A stretch of DNA of 64,000 nt from an uncultured Eubacteriales bacterium (GCA_934466515.1 CAKSLH010000006.1:18660-82659); one strand, 5' to 3'. Positions 43,898 to 51,740 are shown, counted from the first letter of the stretch. Notes: generated by a model not told the origin, from the sequence alone. Numbers and translations: made by a program.

Positions 43898-45108
43898 TTG
43901 TCATCCTCTTTTTTGAATTTTATTCCGCATTCCTCAAATTTATCCCAAAACTCAGGGAAGCTTTTATTTACCGCCTGAGCGTCCGAAATGCTTCCACCCG
44001 TAATAGTTAGCAGTACCGCAAGCGACATAACTATTCTATGGTCGTTATGCCCATAAATCGCAGCTTCGGGCTTTTTTAAATCGGCTTTAGGAATAATTAT
44101 TTCATTTTCAAAAACCGTTATTTCGGCACCCAGTTTTTTAAGCTCCTCTTTCATAGCCTGAGCTCGGTCGCTTTCTTTAAATTTAAGCCGCTTTGTATCT
44201 GTAAGAGTTGCCCCGTTTAATGCGGCGGAAACCGCAATCAAAATCGGAGCGATATCAGGGCAGTTTTTAACGCTTAAAACAGGGGAGCCGTTTTTTAACT
44301 CTTTAAAATACACTTTCCATGCGCTGTCGCCCTGAAGGCTGTTTTCTTCAAGACCTGTCATTTTGACATCTCCGCCTAAAAAGTTAAATGCTCCGAAGAA
44401 TGCCGCTGACGAATGGTCTGCCGGAACAAAAAGGTTTTCTTCGGTATAATACTTCTGATTGCCTTTAATGTAAATCCCTTTTTCGGTAATTTCGGTTTTA
44501 ATTCCGAATTTATTTAAAACATCGGCAGTTATATTTATGTATGAAAGGCTTTCGGTTTCGGAAGTGAAAATTATCTCGCTGTCATCCTCAAGAAGGGGAA
44601 GAGCAAACATAAGCCCCGTTATGAACTGACTGCTGATATTTCCGCTTATATAATATTTTTGCGGCTTTAATCTGCCTTTAACAGTTAATAGATTTTCTTC
44701 TTTTATCCATGTAAATCCGCTATCTTTACAAATGCTTTCATAAATATCAAGCGGTCTTTCAAAAAGCCTTTTTTCACCAGTAAAGCTGATTTCGCGGTTT
44801 AAAAGAAGTGCTATCGGAATAAGAAATCTTAAAGTGCTTCCGCTTTCATTGCAGTTAAGAATACAGTCTGATATATTCGCGTTTGTAGGATAATAAACTT
44901 CTGCTGTGTCATTATAAACCGAAATTTCGGCACCTATTGCTTTTAGACAGCTTATTGTCGCTTTTATGTCTTCGCTTAGGGAAATATTTGAAACCATGAT
45001 TTTTTCATGTGTCAAAGCCGCCGCAATCAGCATTCGGTGAGCATAGCTTTTAGAGGGCGGAATTGTAATATTTCCTTTTGCAGTTGATTTTTCTATAGTT
45101 ACAGTCAT
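43894..45108 (-). CDS. aroA: 3-phosphoshikimate 1-carboxyvinyltransferase (EPSP synthase)
   Basis: It adds the enolpyruvyl group to shikimate 3-phosphate. The N-terminal PPSKSYAHRMLIAAAL, the NCNESGSTLRFLIP motif, DHSSAAFFGAF, and the C-terminal KESDRAQAMKEELKKLGAE and NDHRIVMSLAVL are characteristic. At 404 residues it is slightly shorter than the typical 427. It follows aroQ after 1 base and overlaps tyrA. Confidence 0.96.
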   Translation of the reverse strand: MTVTIEKSTAKGNITIPPSKSYAHRMLIAAALTHEKIMVSNISLSEDIKATISCLKAIGAEISVYNDTAEVYYPTNANISDCILNCNESGSTLRFLIPIALLLNREISFTGEKRLFERPLDIYESICKDSGFTWIKEENLLTVKGRLKPQKYYISGNISSQFITGLMFALPLLEDDSEIIFTSETESLSYINITADVLNKFGIKTEITEKGIYIKGNQKYYTEENLFVPADHSSAAFFGAFNFLGGDVKMTGLEENSLQGDSAWKVYFKELKNGSPVLSVKNCPDIAPILIAVSAALNGATLTDTKRLKFKESDRAQAMKEELKKLGAEITVFENEIIIPKADLKKPEAAIYGHNDHRIVMSLAVLLTITGGSISDAQAVNKSFPEFWDKFEECGIKFKKEDDK

Positions 45109-45109
45109 T

Positions 45110-45547
45110 TTACTTGGTTATTCCGTCCTTGATAAGAATGTCCACGGCGGTTAAATATCCGTCGGTGCCCTGACCTATCACGCTGTCAATACAGGCGGCT
45201 CTAATATAGCTTTTAAGCCGAAACGGCTCTCTTTCATCGACCTTTGAAATGTGAACCTCAACAGTAGGAATACTTACCGCCTTTAAAGCGTCCAAAAGAG
45301 CGATGCTTGTATGGGTATAGGCTCCGGGGTTTATTATTATTCCGTCAAATCTGTTATAAGCATACTGAATTTTGTCTACCAAGTCGCCCTCATGATTGGA
45401 CTGATAAAATTCAGTTTCAATATTTTTTTTTGCGGCATAGTCCTTAATCTTTTGAATTAACGAAGAATAGGTTTCCTTTCCGTAGATATCAGGCTCTCTT
45501 ATTCCTAACATATTAAGATTGGGCCCGTTTATAACAAGAATTTTCAT
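45110..45547 (-). CDS. aroQ: 3-dehydroquinate dehydratase, type II
   Basis: It dehydrates 3-dehydroquinate. The type II signature MKILVINGPNLNMLGIREP at the N-terminus, NPGAYTHTSIALLDAL and VEVHISKVDEREPFR with its catalytic residues are all present. The length of 145 residues is normal for the dodecameric type II enzyme. Confidence 0.97.
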   Translation of the reverse strand: MKILVINGPNLNMLGIREPDIYGKETYSSLIQKIKDYAAKKNIETEFYQSNHEGDLVDKIQYAYNRFDGIIINPGAYTHTSIALLDALKAVSIPTVEVHISKVDEREPFRLKSYIRAACIDSVIGQGTDGYLTAVDILIKDGITK

Positions 45548-45553
45548 TTTAAA

Positions 45554-46792
45554 TTACTCCTTTACGGAATCAAAAAGAATTTTTATATTGCTTTCTAAAT
45601 CGTCGGAAAGCTTTAAATGCTTATCGGCGCTCTTTAAATACAGCGGAAGTCTCTCACTGTATTTTTTTTGAAGTGCGGCAAAATCGGGGGTAAGTGGTCT
45701 GCCGTTACCCGTTTGCAGGAATTTAAGCTCTTTATCAATAAAAAAGATTTTTCCGTTTCTTTTAAGCAATAAAATATTTATACTTTGTGTTACAACACCG
45801 CCTCCGGTTGAGATAACTAAAGACTGCCTGTCGCAAACGGATTTTATAATTTCGGTTTCTTTTTTTCTGAATTCCTCTTCGCCGTATTTTTCGAAAAATT
45901 CGGGAATTGAGATTTTAAAGGTTTTTTCAAAAAGCCCGTCGGTGTCAATAAATTCGCGGTTCAATTTTTCGGCAATTCTTTTGCCTAAAGTCGTTTTTCC
46001 GCTCCCGGGCATTCCGGTTAAAACTATGTTTTGTTTACCCTTTAAAATCTCTTTATAAACTTCCTCGGTTTTTGAAATAACGCTTTCGTCATTTGTAAAA
46101 AGCTTTGAGGCAAACGCCGCCTGAGCAACCAGCATATAAAGTCCGCCTGCCGCTTTAATACCTGCATTTAAAGCGGAGAGTATAAGATTGGTGTTAAGCG
46201 GATTATAAATCGCGTCTATAACACCCGAAAGATTTTTAAAATCCGAAATGTTTATAACACAGCCGTCGGTCTTAGGGAACATTCCAACAGGCGTTGTATT
46301 GATTATAATATCTATGCTGTCGGCAATATCGCAAAGCTCAGTATAGGTTATAAATCCGTCGCTTTTGTTTCTTGAAACCTTAAAAATCTTATTTGCCTCA
46401 AGATTTTGTGATACGGCATAGGCGGTTTTCGAGGTTCCTCCCGAGCCTAATATTGCAACTGTTTTATTTTTTAAAGAAATTCCGTTTCTAACGATTAGCG
46501 CTTTCATTCCGTAAAAATCGGTGTTGTAGCCGTAAAGCTTACCTTCATTGTTAATAATAGTGTTAACAGCTCCGATTTTTTTAGCTAATGGGTCAATCTC
46601 ATAAAGATAGGGGATAACCGCCTGCTTATAAGGAATTGTGACATTTATTGCTTTAAAATCTCTGTTTTTAAAAAATAAATCGAATTCCGATTTGTCAAGC
46701 TCTTTTAATTCATAATTATAATCAGCGAGCATTGAATGAATTGCCGCTGAAAAGCTGTGGGGAAGCTTTTCGCCTATCAGTCCGTATTCCAT
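45554..46792 (-). CDS. aroE-aroK: Bifunctional shikimate dehydrogenase-shikimate kinase fusion
   Basis: Residues 1 to about 250 are shikimate dehydrogenase: PHSFSAAIH substrate motif, catalytic Lys56 in NVTIPYKQAVIPYL, Asp92 in YNTDFYG, and the NADP motif AILGSGGTSKTA. From about residue 254 a shikimate kinase follows: Walker A GMPGSGKTT (260-268), DTDGLFEK, STGGGVVTQ, and the lid near GRPLTP. Both parts are complete, so the fused enzyme would carry out two steps (3-dehydroshikimate to shikimate 3-phosphate) that act in sequence. The order and close fit between aroC and aroQ support a real fusion; no stop or frameshift is seen between the parts. Confidence 0.95.
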   Translation of the reverse strand: MEYGLIGEKLPHSFSAAIHSMLADYNYELKELDKSEFDLFFKNRDFKAINVTIPYKQAVIPYLYEIDPLAKKIGAVNTIINNEGKLYGYNTDFYGMKALIVRNGISLKNKTVAILGSGGTSKTAYAVSQNLEANKIFKVSRNKSDGFITYTELCDIADSIDIIINTTPVGMFPKTDGCVINISDFKNLSGVIDAIYNPLNTNLILSALNAGIKAAGGLYMLVAQAAFASKLFTNDESVISKTEEVYKEILKGKQNIVLTGMPGSGKTTLGKRIAEKLNREFIDTDGLFEKTFKISIPEFFEKYGEEEFRKKETEIIKSVCDRQSLVISTGGGVVTQSINILLLKRNGKIFFIDKELKFLQTGNGRPLTPDFAALQKKYSERLPLYLKSADKHLKLSDDLESNIKILFDSVKE

Positions 46793-47902
46793 TTATTTTT
46801 CTCCGGTTTTTCTCAGCCAGTCTGTCCCGAAACGGGTTACGCATAGGTCTGCGACAGTTACAGCCGTCATAGCGTCGATAACGGCGGCGGCACGGTGGAC
46901 GATACAAGGGTCGTGTCTGCCCTTTATTTCAATTTCGGTATCTTCTTTTTTTTCAAAATCAACGGTTTTTTGCTTTTTTGCTATTGACGGGGTGGGTTTT
47001 ACCGCACAACGGAAGAGCAGGGGACTTCCGTCCGTAATTCCGCCTAAAATTCCGCCGTTATGAAGAGTTTCGCTTATGATTTTTCCGCCGCTGATTTTAT
47101 ATCCGTCATTTGCTTCGCTGCCCTTTTTATCGGAAATTGCAAATCCGTCTCCGAATTCAATGCCTTTAACGGCAGGAACGGAAAACATAGCATAGGACAG
47201 CATGCTTTCCGCGGTTTCAAACCATGGCTCGCCGATTCCCTGAGGAACATTTAAAACAACGGTTTCGGTTACTCCGCCTACAGAATCGCATTCATTTTTT
47301 GCAGAAAGAATTTTTTCCTGCATAGCTTCCGTAACCTTATCGTCTAAAACAGGGAAGCTTTCATAAGCAATACTGTCAATATCTGTTTTGAGATTTTTAA
47401 AGTCAAAATCTCTGTCTGAAATTCCTGCGCATTTTTTAACATGCGTTCCGATATAAATTCCTTTGCTTTCGAGTGCGCTTTGAATAACTGCTCCTGCCGC
47501 AACAACAGCCGCGGTTATTCTTCCGCTTTGATGTCCGCCGCCGCTTCTGTCCTCAAAGCCGCGGTATTTTAAAAATGCAGTATAGTCGGCATGGCCGGGG
47601 CGCGCTAATGCGTTTAAGGAATTATAATCAGCGGATTTTTGAGAAGAATTTCTTATCATTATGCAAATCGGAGTTCCGCAGGAATATCCATTTTTAACAC
47701 CGCTTAATATTTCAAAATTATCAGCTTCCTGTCTTGCTGTCGAAATCTGACCCGACGGTCTTCTTTTTGAAAGCTTTTTTGAAATGTAATCCGTGTCGAT
47801 TTTAATTCCCGAAGCAAGCCCGTCAATGACCGCGCCTATGGCAGGACCGTGGCTTTCTCCGAAAACTGTAATTTTTAAATTATTTCCGAAACTGTTTTTC
47901 AT
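46793..47902 (-). CDS. aroC: Chorismate synthase
   Basis: It eliminates phosphate from EPSP to form chorismate, requiring reduced FMN. Signatures are TVFGESHGPAIGAVIDGLASGI, RPGHADYTAFLKYRGFEDRSGGGHQSGRIT (shown in parts: RPGHADYTAF and DRSGGGHQSGR), and GRHDPCIVHRAAAVIDAM at the end. The ATG at 47902 overlaps the aroB stop as ATGA and gives 369 residues; an upstream in-frame start lies within aroB. It abuts aroE-aroK directly. Confidence 0.96.
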   Translation of the reverse strand: MKNSFGNNLKITVFGESHGPAIGAVIDGLASGIKIDTDYISKKLSKRRPSGQISTARQEADNFEILSGVKNGYSCGTPICIMIRNSSQKSADYNSLNALARPGHADYTAFLKYRGFEDRSGGGHQSGRITAAVVAAGAVIQSALESKGIYIGTHVKKCAGISDRDFDFKNLKTDIDSIAYESFPVLDDKVTEAMQEKILSAKNECDSVGGVTETVVLNVPQGIGEPWFETAESMLSYAMFSVPAVKGIEFGDGFAISDKKGSEANDGYKISGGKIISETLHNGGILGGITDGSPLLFRCAVKPTPSIAKKQKTVDFEKKEDTEIEIKGRHDPCIVHRAAAVIDAMTAVTVADLCVTRFGTDWLRKTGEK

Positions 47903-48921
47903 TTGAGACTGTACACCTCTTCGCATTTCCCGATTATTACATCGGCTGTCATTTTCTTAATAACAAAGCTTCCGATTTTGTCCGCGTAAACTGTATTTAC
48001 GGTATCGCCGTCACATTTTTTGTCATGCAAAAGAAGCTTTTTTATTTCTTCCTTGCTTCCGCTGTAACCGGTAGGTAAATTATACTTTTCAAGAAGCTTT
48101 TTAAGCCTTCTTTTAACCTCGCCCGAACAAAAGCTCATCATACCTATACTTACGCATTCCCCATGCAAAAGGGGTTTATCCGTTTTTGCGCTTGCGCTTT
48201 CAATCGCGTGGCCGACGGTGTGTCCGAAATTGAGCGACATTCTCAGTCCGCTTTCCTTTTCATCCTTTTCAACTACCGATTTTTTAACTCTTAAGGCTCT
48301 TATGATGATTTCCGAAATATCGGTTAATTCGCCGCTTTCAAGCTCAGTAAAGGTTAACCCGTCAAAGGTCGCAAACATTTTTACAGCCTCAGCCATACCG
48401 CAGGCAAACTGTCTTTTGGATAGAGTTTTAAGAACATCAGGGTCAATTAGAACGCCCATAGGCGGATAAAACGCACCGACAATATTTTTACAGCCCTCAA
48501 AATCAATAGCGGTTTTTCCTCCTATCGAGGAGTCGACCTGAGAAAGAAGTGTCGTAGGGATATTGTAAAAATCAATTCCGCGCATATATGTCGCCGCGGC
48601 AAAGCCTGCAAGATCTCCCATAACTCCTCCGCCTACAGCGGTAACACAGTCCTTGCGGTCAAAATTATTTTCAGTCAGCATCTTTAAAATTTCGCTGTAT
48701 TTTTTTAAGCATTTATTCTGCTCTCCGCTTTCGGTTCTGAAAATAACGGGAGATTCGCAAAGGCTTGCCACAGTATCCGCATATTCCTTCGGAACTCCTA
48801 AGTCTGTAACAATCAAAACCTTTCTTTTAAGGTTGAAAAATTCTCCCGCTTTTTTTAAGGCTCCGTTTTCAATCAGAATATTATAAGAGCCGTTTTGAGT
48901 TTTAACATTTAATTCAGCCAT
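47899..48921 (-). CDS. aroB: 3-dehydroquinate synthase
   Basis: It converts DAHP to 3-dehydroquinate using NAD and a divalent metal. The conserved GGGVMGDLAGFAAATYMRG, PTTLLSQVDSSIGGKTAID, NIVGAFYPP and metal-ligand region NFGHTVGHAIES are visible. The ATG at 48921 follows a GTGAT sequence and pheA by 10 bases; a GTG at 48930 is the alternative. The length is 340 residues. Confidence 0.96.
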   Translation of the reverse strand: MAELNVKTQNGSYNILIENGALKKAGEFFNLKRKVLIVTDLGVPKEYADTVASLCESPVIFRTESGEQNKCLKKYSEILKMLTENNFDRKDCVTAVGGGVMGDLAGFAAATYMRGIDFYNIPTTLLSQVDSSIGGKTAIDFEGCKNIVGAFYPPMGVLIDPDVLKTLSKRQFACGMAEAVKMFATFDGLTFTELESGELTDISEIIIRALRVKKSVVEKDEKESGLRMSLNFGHTVGHAIESASAKTDKPLLHGECVSIGMMSFCSGEVKRRLKKLLEKYNLPTGYSGSKEEIKKLLLHDKKCDGDTVNTVYADKIGSFVIKKMTADVIIGKCEEVYSLK

Positions 48922-48931
48922 TTTTATCACA

Positions 48932-50032
48932 CTATCTTTGCTTTGAAAGCATTTTTTCCTTTGAAAAGCTTCCGCTTATTTTTACATTGTCGCAAATTTC
49001 CTTAAGGCGAGCTATCATTTCTTTTCCGTTTTGCTCGCCTAAATTTCCGTCGCCCTCGGCATAGAAATAATATGTCCAGTTTTCATCGCCGGTCGGGTGG
49101 CTTTTAAGGCATCTTAAATTTATTCCGTATTTGCTGATTATTGAAATTGCTTTACTTAATGCACCGGGTTCGTTTTTAGCGGTGAAAAACATAATAAAAT
49201 GCTTGTCGCTTTGGGAAATTTTGCATTTTTCTCGGGAAAAGACCGCAAAACGGGTGGTATTTGCTCCGTTTTCATTTATTTCGCCCTCTAAAACGCTCAG
49301 CCCGTAAATTTCAGCCGCTTCTCTTGCACCGATTACCGCAATATCGGTTCTTTCGCTTTCAGCTACGGTTTTTGCGGCAACCGCCGTATTAAAGCTTTCT
49401 GTTATTTTCCAGCCCTGCTTTTTTAAATAGGGTGCGCACTGTGAGAGTGCCTGCGGATGGGAAATGACCTCTTTTATATCTGAAATCAAAACGCCTTTTT
49501 TTGCTATAAGGCACTGAGAAAGCGGCATATCATAAATTCCGCTTACGGATAAATCGCCTTTATAAGCAAGGTCAAGCACTCTGTCAACATCTCCGGCATA
49601 GCTGTTTTCGATAGGGAGCACAGCGCAGTCGGCACTGCCGTTTTCCACGGCTCTGTAAGCATGGCCGAAGCCTGAACAGGGAAGAGCGGTGATATTTTTG
49701 CCGAATATCTTTAAAGCCGCAATATGAGCGAACGCTCCCTCGACTCCGCTGAATGCAACCGTCATTCCGCTAATAAGCTTTTGTTGATATTTCTTAGAAA
49801 CATTCATTAAATCGGTTAAGAATTCTTTATAATAAGGCTTTATATCATCGGAAACAAAAGCGGAATTCCTGTTAATAAGAAAGCTTTCTCTTTCTCCGTC
49901 GAATATAGGAAAACCATTTTCCTTTTTATAAGCCGCAACTGTTTCGGCTTGGCGCATTCTTTCTTCGAACAGCTTCGCCATTTGTCTGTCGATTTCGCTG
50001 ATATTTTTCCGTGCTGAATTTAAGTCGTACAT
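48932..50032 (-). CDS. pheA: Bifunctional chorismate mutase / prephenate dehydratase
   Basis: It turns chorismate to prephenate and on to phenylpyruvate. The N-terminal roughly 85 residues are a chorismate mutase of AroQ type (ISEIDRQMAKLFEERMRQAETVAAYK), followed by prephenate dehydratase (VAFSGVEGAFAHIAALKIFG, CAVLPIENSYAGDV, NGANTTRFAVFSRE) and a C-terminal ACT domain (NEPGALSKAISIISKYGINLRCLKSHP) that would sense phenylalanine. It is the first gene of the aromatic operon, and the attenuator lies in the leader before it. An AAGGA ribosome binding site lies 7 bases ahead of ATG, next to one arm of the T-arm-like palindrome. Confidence 0.95.
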   Translation of the reverse strand: MYDLNSARKNISEIDRQMAKLFEERMRQAETVAAYKKENGFPIFDGERESFLINRNSAFVSDDIKPYYKEFLTDLMNVSKKYQQKLISGMTVAFSGVEGAFAHIAALKIFGKNITALPCSGFGHAYRAVENGSADCAVLPIENSYAGDVDRVLDLAYKGDLSVSGIYDMPLSQCLIAKKGVLISDIKEVISHPQALSQCAPYLKKQGWKITESFNTAVAAKTVAESERTDIAVIGAREAAEIYGLSVLEGEINENGANTTRFAVFSREKCKISQSDKHFIMFFTAKNEPGALSKAISIISKYGINLRCLKSHPTGDENWTYYFYAEGDGNLGEQNGKEMIARLKEICDNVKISGSFSKEKMLSKQR

Positions 50033-50043
50033 AAAACCATCCT

Positions 50044-50320
50044 TAGTGTGACAGGACTCGAACCTGCCACGGTTTCGCTCGCCGCCTTTTAGATTGCGGC
50101 TTTGTGTTCATTTTTGCAAGGCGCCAGCCTTGCTGCAAATTTCTCGCTTCGCCGAATAAAAAATTCGGCGGCAGAAACTTTTAACCTACCGAAACAAAAA
50201 ATTTTGTTATAAGACGAAGCCGATAAAACGCAGGAATACTGCCGTATTTCAAGTTTTGAGGCAATGTATTATGCAAAGTTTTGTTTCGTAGGCGTGACAG
50301 GTTCGAGTCCTGTCACACTA
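50044..50320. repeat. Inverted-repeat element, unit 1, with T-arm-like ends
   Basis: The 27-base end at 50044-50070 is repeated inverted at 50294-50320 with one mismatch. Each end is itself a hairpin with 8-bp stem GTGACAGG/CCTGTCAC and the 7-base loop TTCGAGT, which is just like a tRNA T-arm. Inside lie hairpins GCCGC/GCGGC (50081-50100), GCAAGGC-gcca-GCCTTGC (50116-50133) and CGCCGAAT/ATTCGGCG (50151-50169 approximately). It occupies the leader of pheA, its left end adjoining the pheA ribosome binding site. Confidence 0.75.
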
Positions 50321-50590
50321 AGCAAAGCCGACAAGTTAGAACCCGATTTTAAGGGTCGAATTTTCGTCTTTGCATTGTTAAAATACTCGTTAATCCGACA
50401 GGATTAACTGCGTTTTTGCCTCGCAAACACTAAAATTTTCCACTTTAAAATTCTTTGACCTGAAATGGAAAGAATTTTGAGTAGTTTTTGGTGCGGAGGA
50501 AGACGCAAGGCTGCCGCCTTGCTATGACGACAAGCCGAAAAATGCCGAAATTACTCTGTTTCAGGCGGGTTCGAACTTGTCGGCTTTGCT
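50321..50590. repeat. Inverted-repeat element, unit 2, adjacent relative of unit 1
   Basis: The 25-base end at 50321-50345 (AGCAAAGCCGACAAGTTAGA and on) is repeated inverted at 50566-50590 with one mismatch. Inside it carries GCAAGGC-tgcc-GCCTTGC (50505-50522), the same hairpin as in unit 1, and a GACGACAAGCCGAAAAA-type string corresponding to GACGAAGCCGATAAAA in unit 1. The units thus look like two diverged copies of one family in tandem. No coding sequence was found in them. Confidence 0.7.
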
Positions 50591-50663
50591 AACATAATAA
50601 AAGACTTGCAAAATGAAACTCTTAAATGAATTTCAAAAAGCAAGCCTTAAATACTTTTGATAT

Positions 50664-50706
50664 AAAACGGACTGACATGCAGAAATTGCCATCAGATCAG
50701 CCGTTT
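50664..50706 (-). terminator. Attenuator terminator in the leader of the aromatic operon
   Basis: On the minus strand AAACGGCTGA (50697-50706) pairs with TCAGTCCGTTT (50665-50675, one bulged T), with an inner pairing around ATGGCA/TGCAT, followed by TTTTATAT. An alternative hairpin, GCCTTT (50712-50717) with AAACGGC (50700-50706, one bulge), would occupy the first arm and block the terminator. An upstream arm GAAAGGC (50778-50784) can in turn pair with GCCTTTC (50719-50725). Confidence 0.7.
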
Positions 50707-50768
50707 CGGACAAAGGCAGAAAGGCCGCAATGATGGTAATAATAAAATCGCTTGTTTAGTAACTGCAT
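50697..50768 (-). CDS. Aromatic-rich leader peptide (attenuation control)
   Basis: A 23-codon ORF, ATG at 50768 to TGA at 50697-50699. It encodes MQLLNKR-FYYY-HHCGLSAF-VRNG: one Phe and three Tyr codons in a row at positions 8-11, followed by two His. A GGCGG sequence 7 bases ahead serves as ribosome binding site. It starts about 20 bases after the predicted start of the pheA-aroF operon mRNA and ends at the first arm of the terminator hairpin, the classical arrangement for transcription attenuation by ribosome stalling when charged tRNA-Tyr or tRNA-Phe is scarce. Coding and regulatory function are inferred from structure and context. Confidence 0.72.
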   Translation of the reverse strand: MQLLNKRFYYYHHCGLSAFVRNG

Positions 50769-50797
50769 CAGTAATCCGCCTTTCTTTATTTTTAAAT

Positions 50798-50826
50798 ATT
50801 ATAAGCCTAAAAAAAATAAATGTCAA
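50798..50826 (-). promoter_or_regulatory. Promoter of the pheA-aro operon
   Basis: On the minus strand perfect TTGACA (50821-50826) and perfect TATAAT (50798-50803) are separated by 17 bases. The predicted leader to the pheA ATG is about 760 bases. It is back to back with the smpB promoter. Confidence 0.85.
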
Positions 50827-50857
50827 GTACATTTTACTGTTTTTCGACACGGTTTTC

Positions 50858-50886
50858 TTGACGGATTGAGTATTAGGTGATATAAT
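50858..50886 (+). promoter_or_regulatory. Promoter of smpB-ssrA
   Basis: TTGACG (50858-50863) and TATAAT (50881-50886) are separated by 17 bases. The smpB start lies about 32 bases beyond the predicted transcription start. Confidence 0.8.
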
Positions 50887-50924
50887 CTTTATAAGATTTA
50901 ATCTCTTTGAAAGGAGAAAATGCT

Positions 50925-51383
50925 TTGGAAAATATAAAAACGATTGCTAAAAATAAAAAAGCATATCATGAATATTTTGTCCTTGAAAGCTTTGAAGCGG
51001 GCATTTCTCTTTCCGGAACCGAGGTTAAATCCATAAGAGCGGGAGGAGTCAGCTTAAAAGAAGCTTGGTGCAGTATTGATAACGGCGAAATGATTATCAA
51101 GCAAATGAATATCAGCCCTTATGACCACGGCAATATTTTTAACCGCGACCCTAAGCGCAGCCGCAGGCTTTTGCTTCATAAAAAAGAAATCATGCGCCTT
51201 TTGGGCGCTGTAAAACAGCAGGGCTTAACCCTTATTCCGCTTTCTGTTTATTTCAAAGGTTCTCTTATTAAGGTGCAAATAGGTCTTTGCAAGGGTAAAC
51301 AGCTTCACGATAAAAGAGCCGTTGCCGCTAAAAAGGATGCAAACCGCGCAATAGACAGAGCCTTAAAGGAAAGAAACAGATAA
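50925..51383 (+). CDS. smpB: SsrA-binding protein SmpB (UUG start)
   Basis: SmpB brings tmRNA to stalled ribosomes. The protein starts MENIKTIAKNKKAYHEYFVL and contains GISLSGTEVKSIRAGGVSLKEAW and GLCKGKQLHDKRAVAAKKDANRAIDRAL, the family signature. The start is a TTG at 50925 with an AAAGGAG ribosome binding site 8 bases away; the only earlier in-frame candidate (50907) overlaps that site. This gives 152 residues, the usual size. The ssrA gene follows 10 bases after the stop. Confidence 0.95.
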   Translation: MENIKTIAKNKKAYHEYFVLESFEAGISLSGTEVKSIRAGGVSLKEAWCSIDNGEMIIKQMNISPYDHGNIFNRDPKRSRRLLLHKKEIMRLLGAVKQQGLTLIPLSVYFKGSLIKVQIGLCKGKQLHDKRAVAAKKDANRAIDRALKERNR

Positions 51384-51393
51384 AATTTAATAC

Positions 51394-51739
51394 GGGGCCG
51401 TAAAGGTTTCGACAGGGATTTTGAACCGTCGGAAGCGAGCAGCGGTGCGGAACCGCTTTAAAATCCGCAATTTAAAATTAACTGACAACAATACAGTTGC
51501 ACTTGCAGCTTAATTAAGCTGCCGTCTTTTCCGGAAGTACCGCGGTCCGGAACGGGCGTCAATCAGCGGTGAACGTGAATTACCCTTTGCCGAGACGGTA
51601 ATCATGAATTTTTCGGCTACCGAAGCTGCAAGCTTGTTGCTTAACTTACAGCGGAGGGAATTTTAATAAGCATCTGCGCTCGGAGATGCCGACGGGAATT
51701 GATTTTTGGACGTGGGTTCGACTCCCACCGGCTCCACCA
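51394..51739 (+). ncRNA. ssrA: Transfer-messenger RNA (tmRNA)
   Basis: The 5' end GGGGCCGTAAAGGTTTCGAC and the 3' end with a T-arm (GTGGGTTCGACTCCCAC) and CGGCTCCACCA form the tRNA-like domain; the first 7 bases pair with the last 7 before ACCA. The tag reading frame ends LTDNNTVALAA followed by TAA at about 51505, which has the ALAA degradation signal. The exact resume codon was not fixed. It is 346 bases, a normal length, and probably shares the smpB transcript. Confidence 0.96.
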
Positions 51740-51740
51740 A

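Noticed and set aside
50294..50320. A tRNA gene or tRNA remnant ending at 50320
   Set aside because: The T-arm-like hairpin is not preceded by D- and anticodon arms, and its sequence is palindromic and repeated inverted; it is better treated as the end of a repeat element.
50033..50906. T-box riboswitch in the leader of pheA
   Set aside because: I looked on the minus strand for the T-box core (the AGGGUGGNACCGCG type) and did not find it; the leader peptide and alternative hairpins explain the control better.
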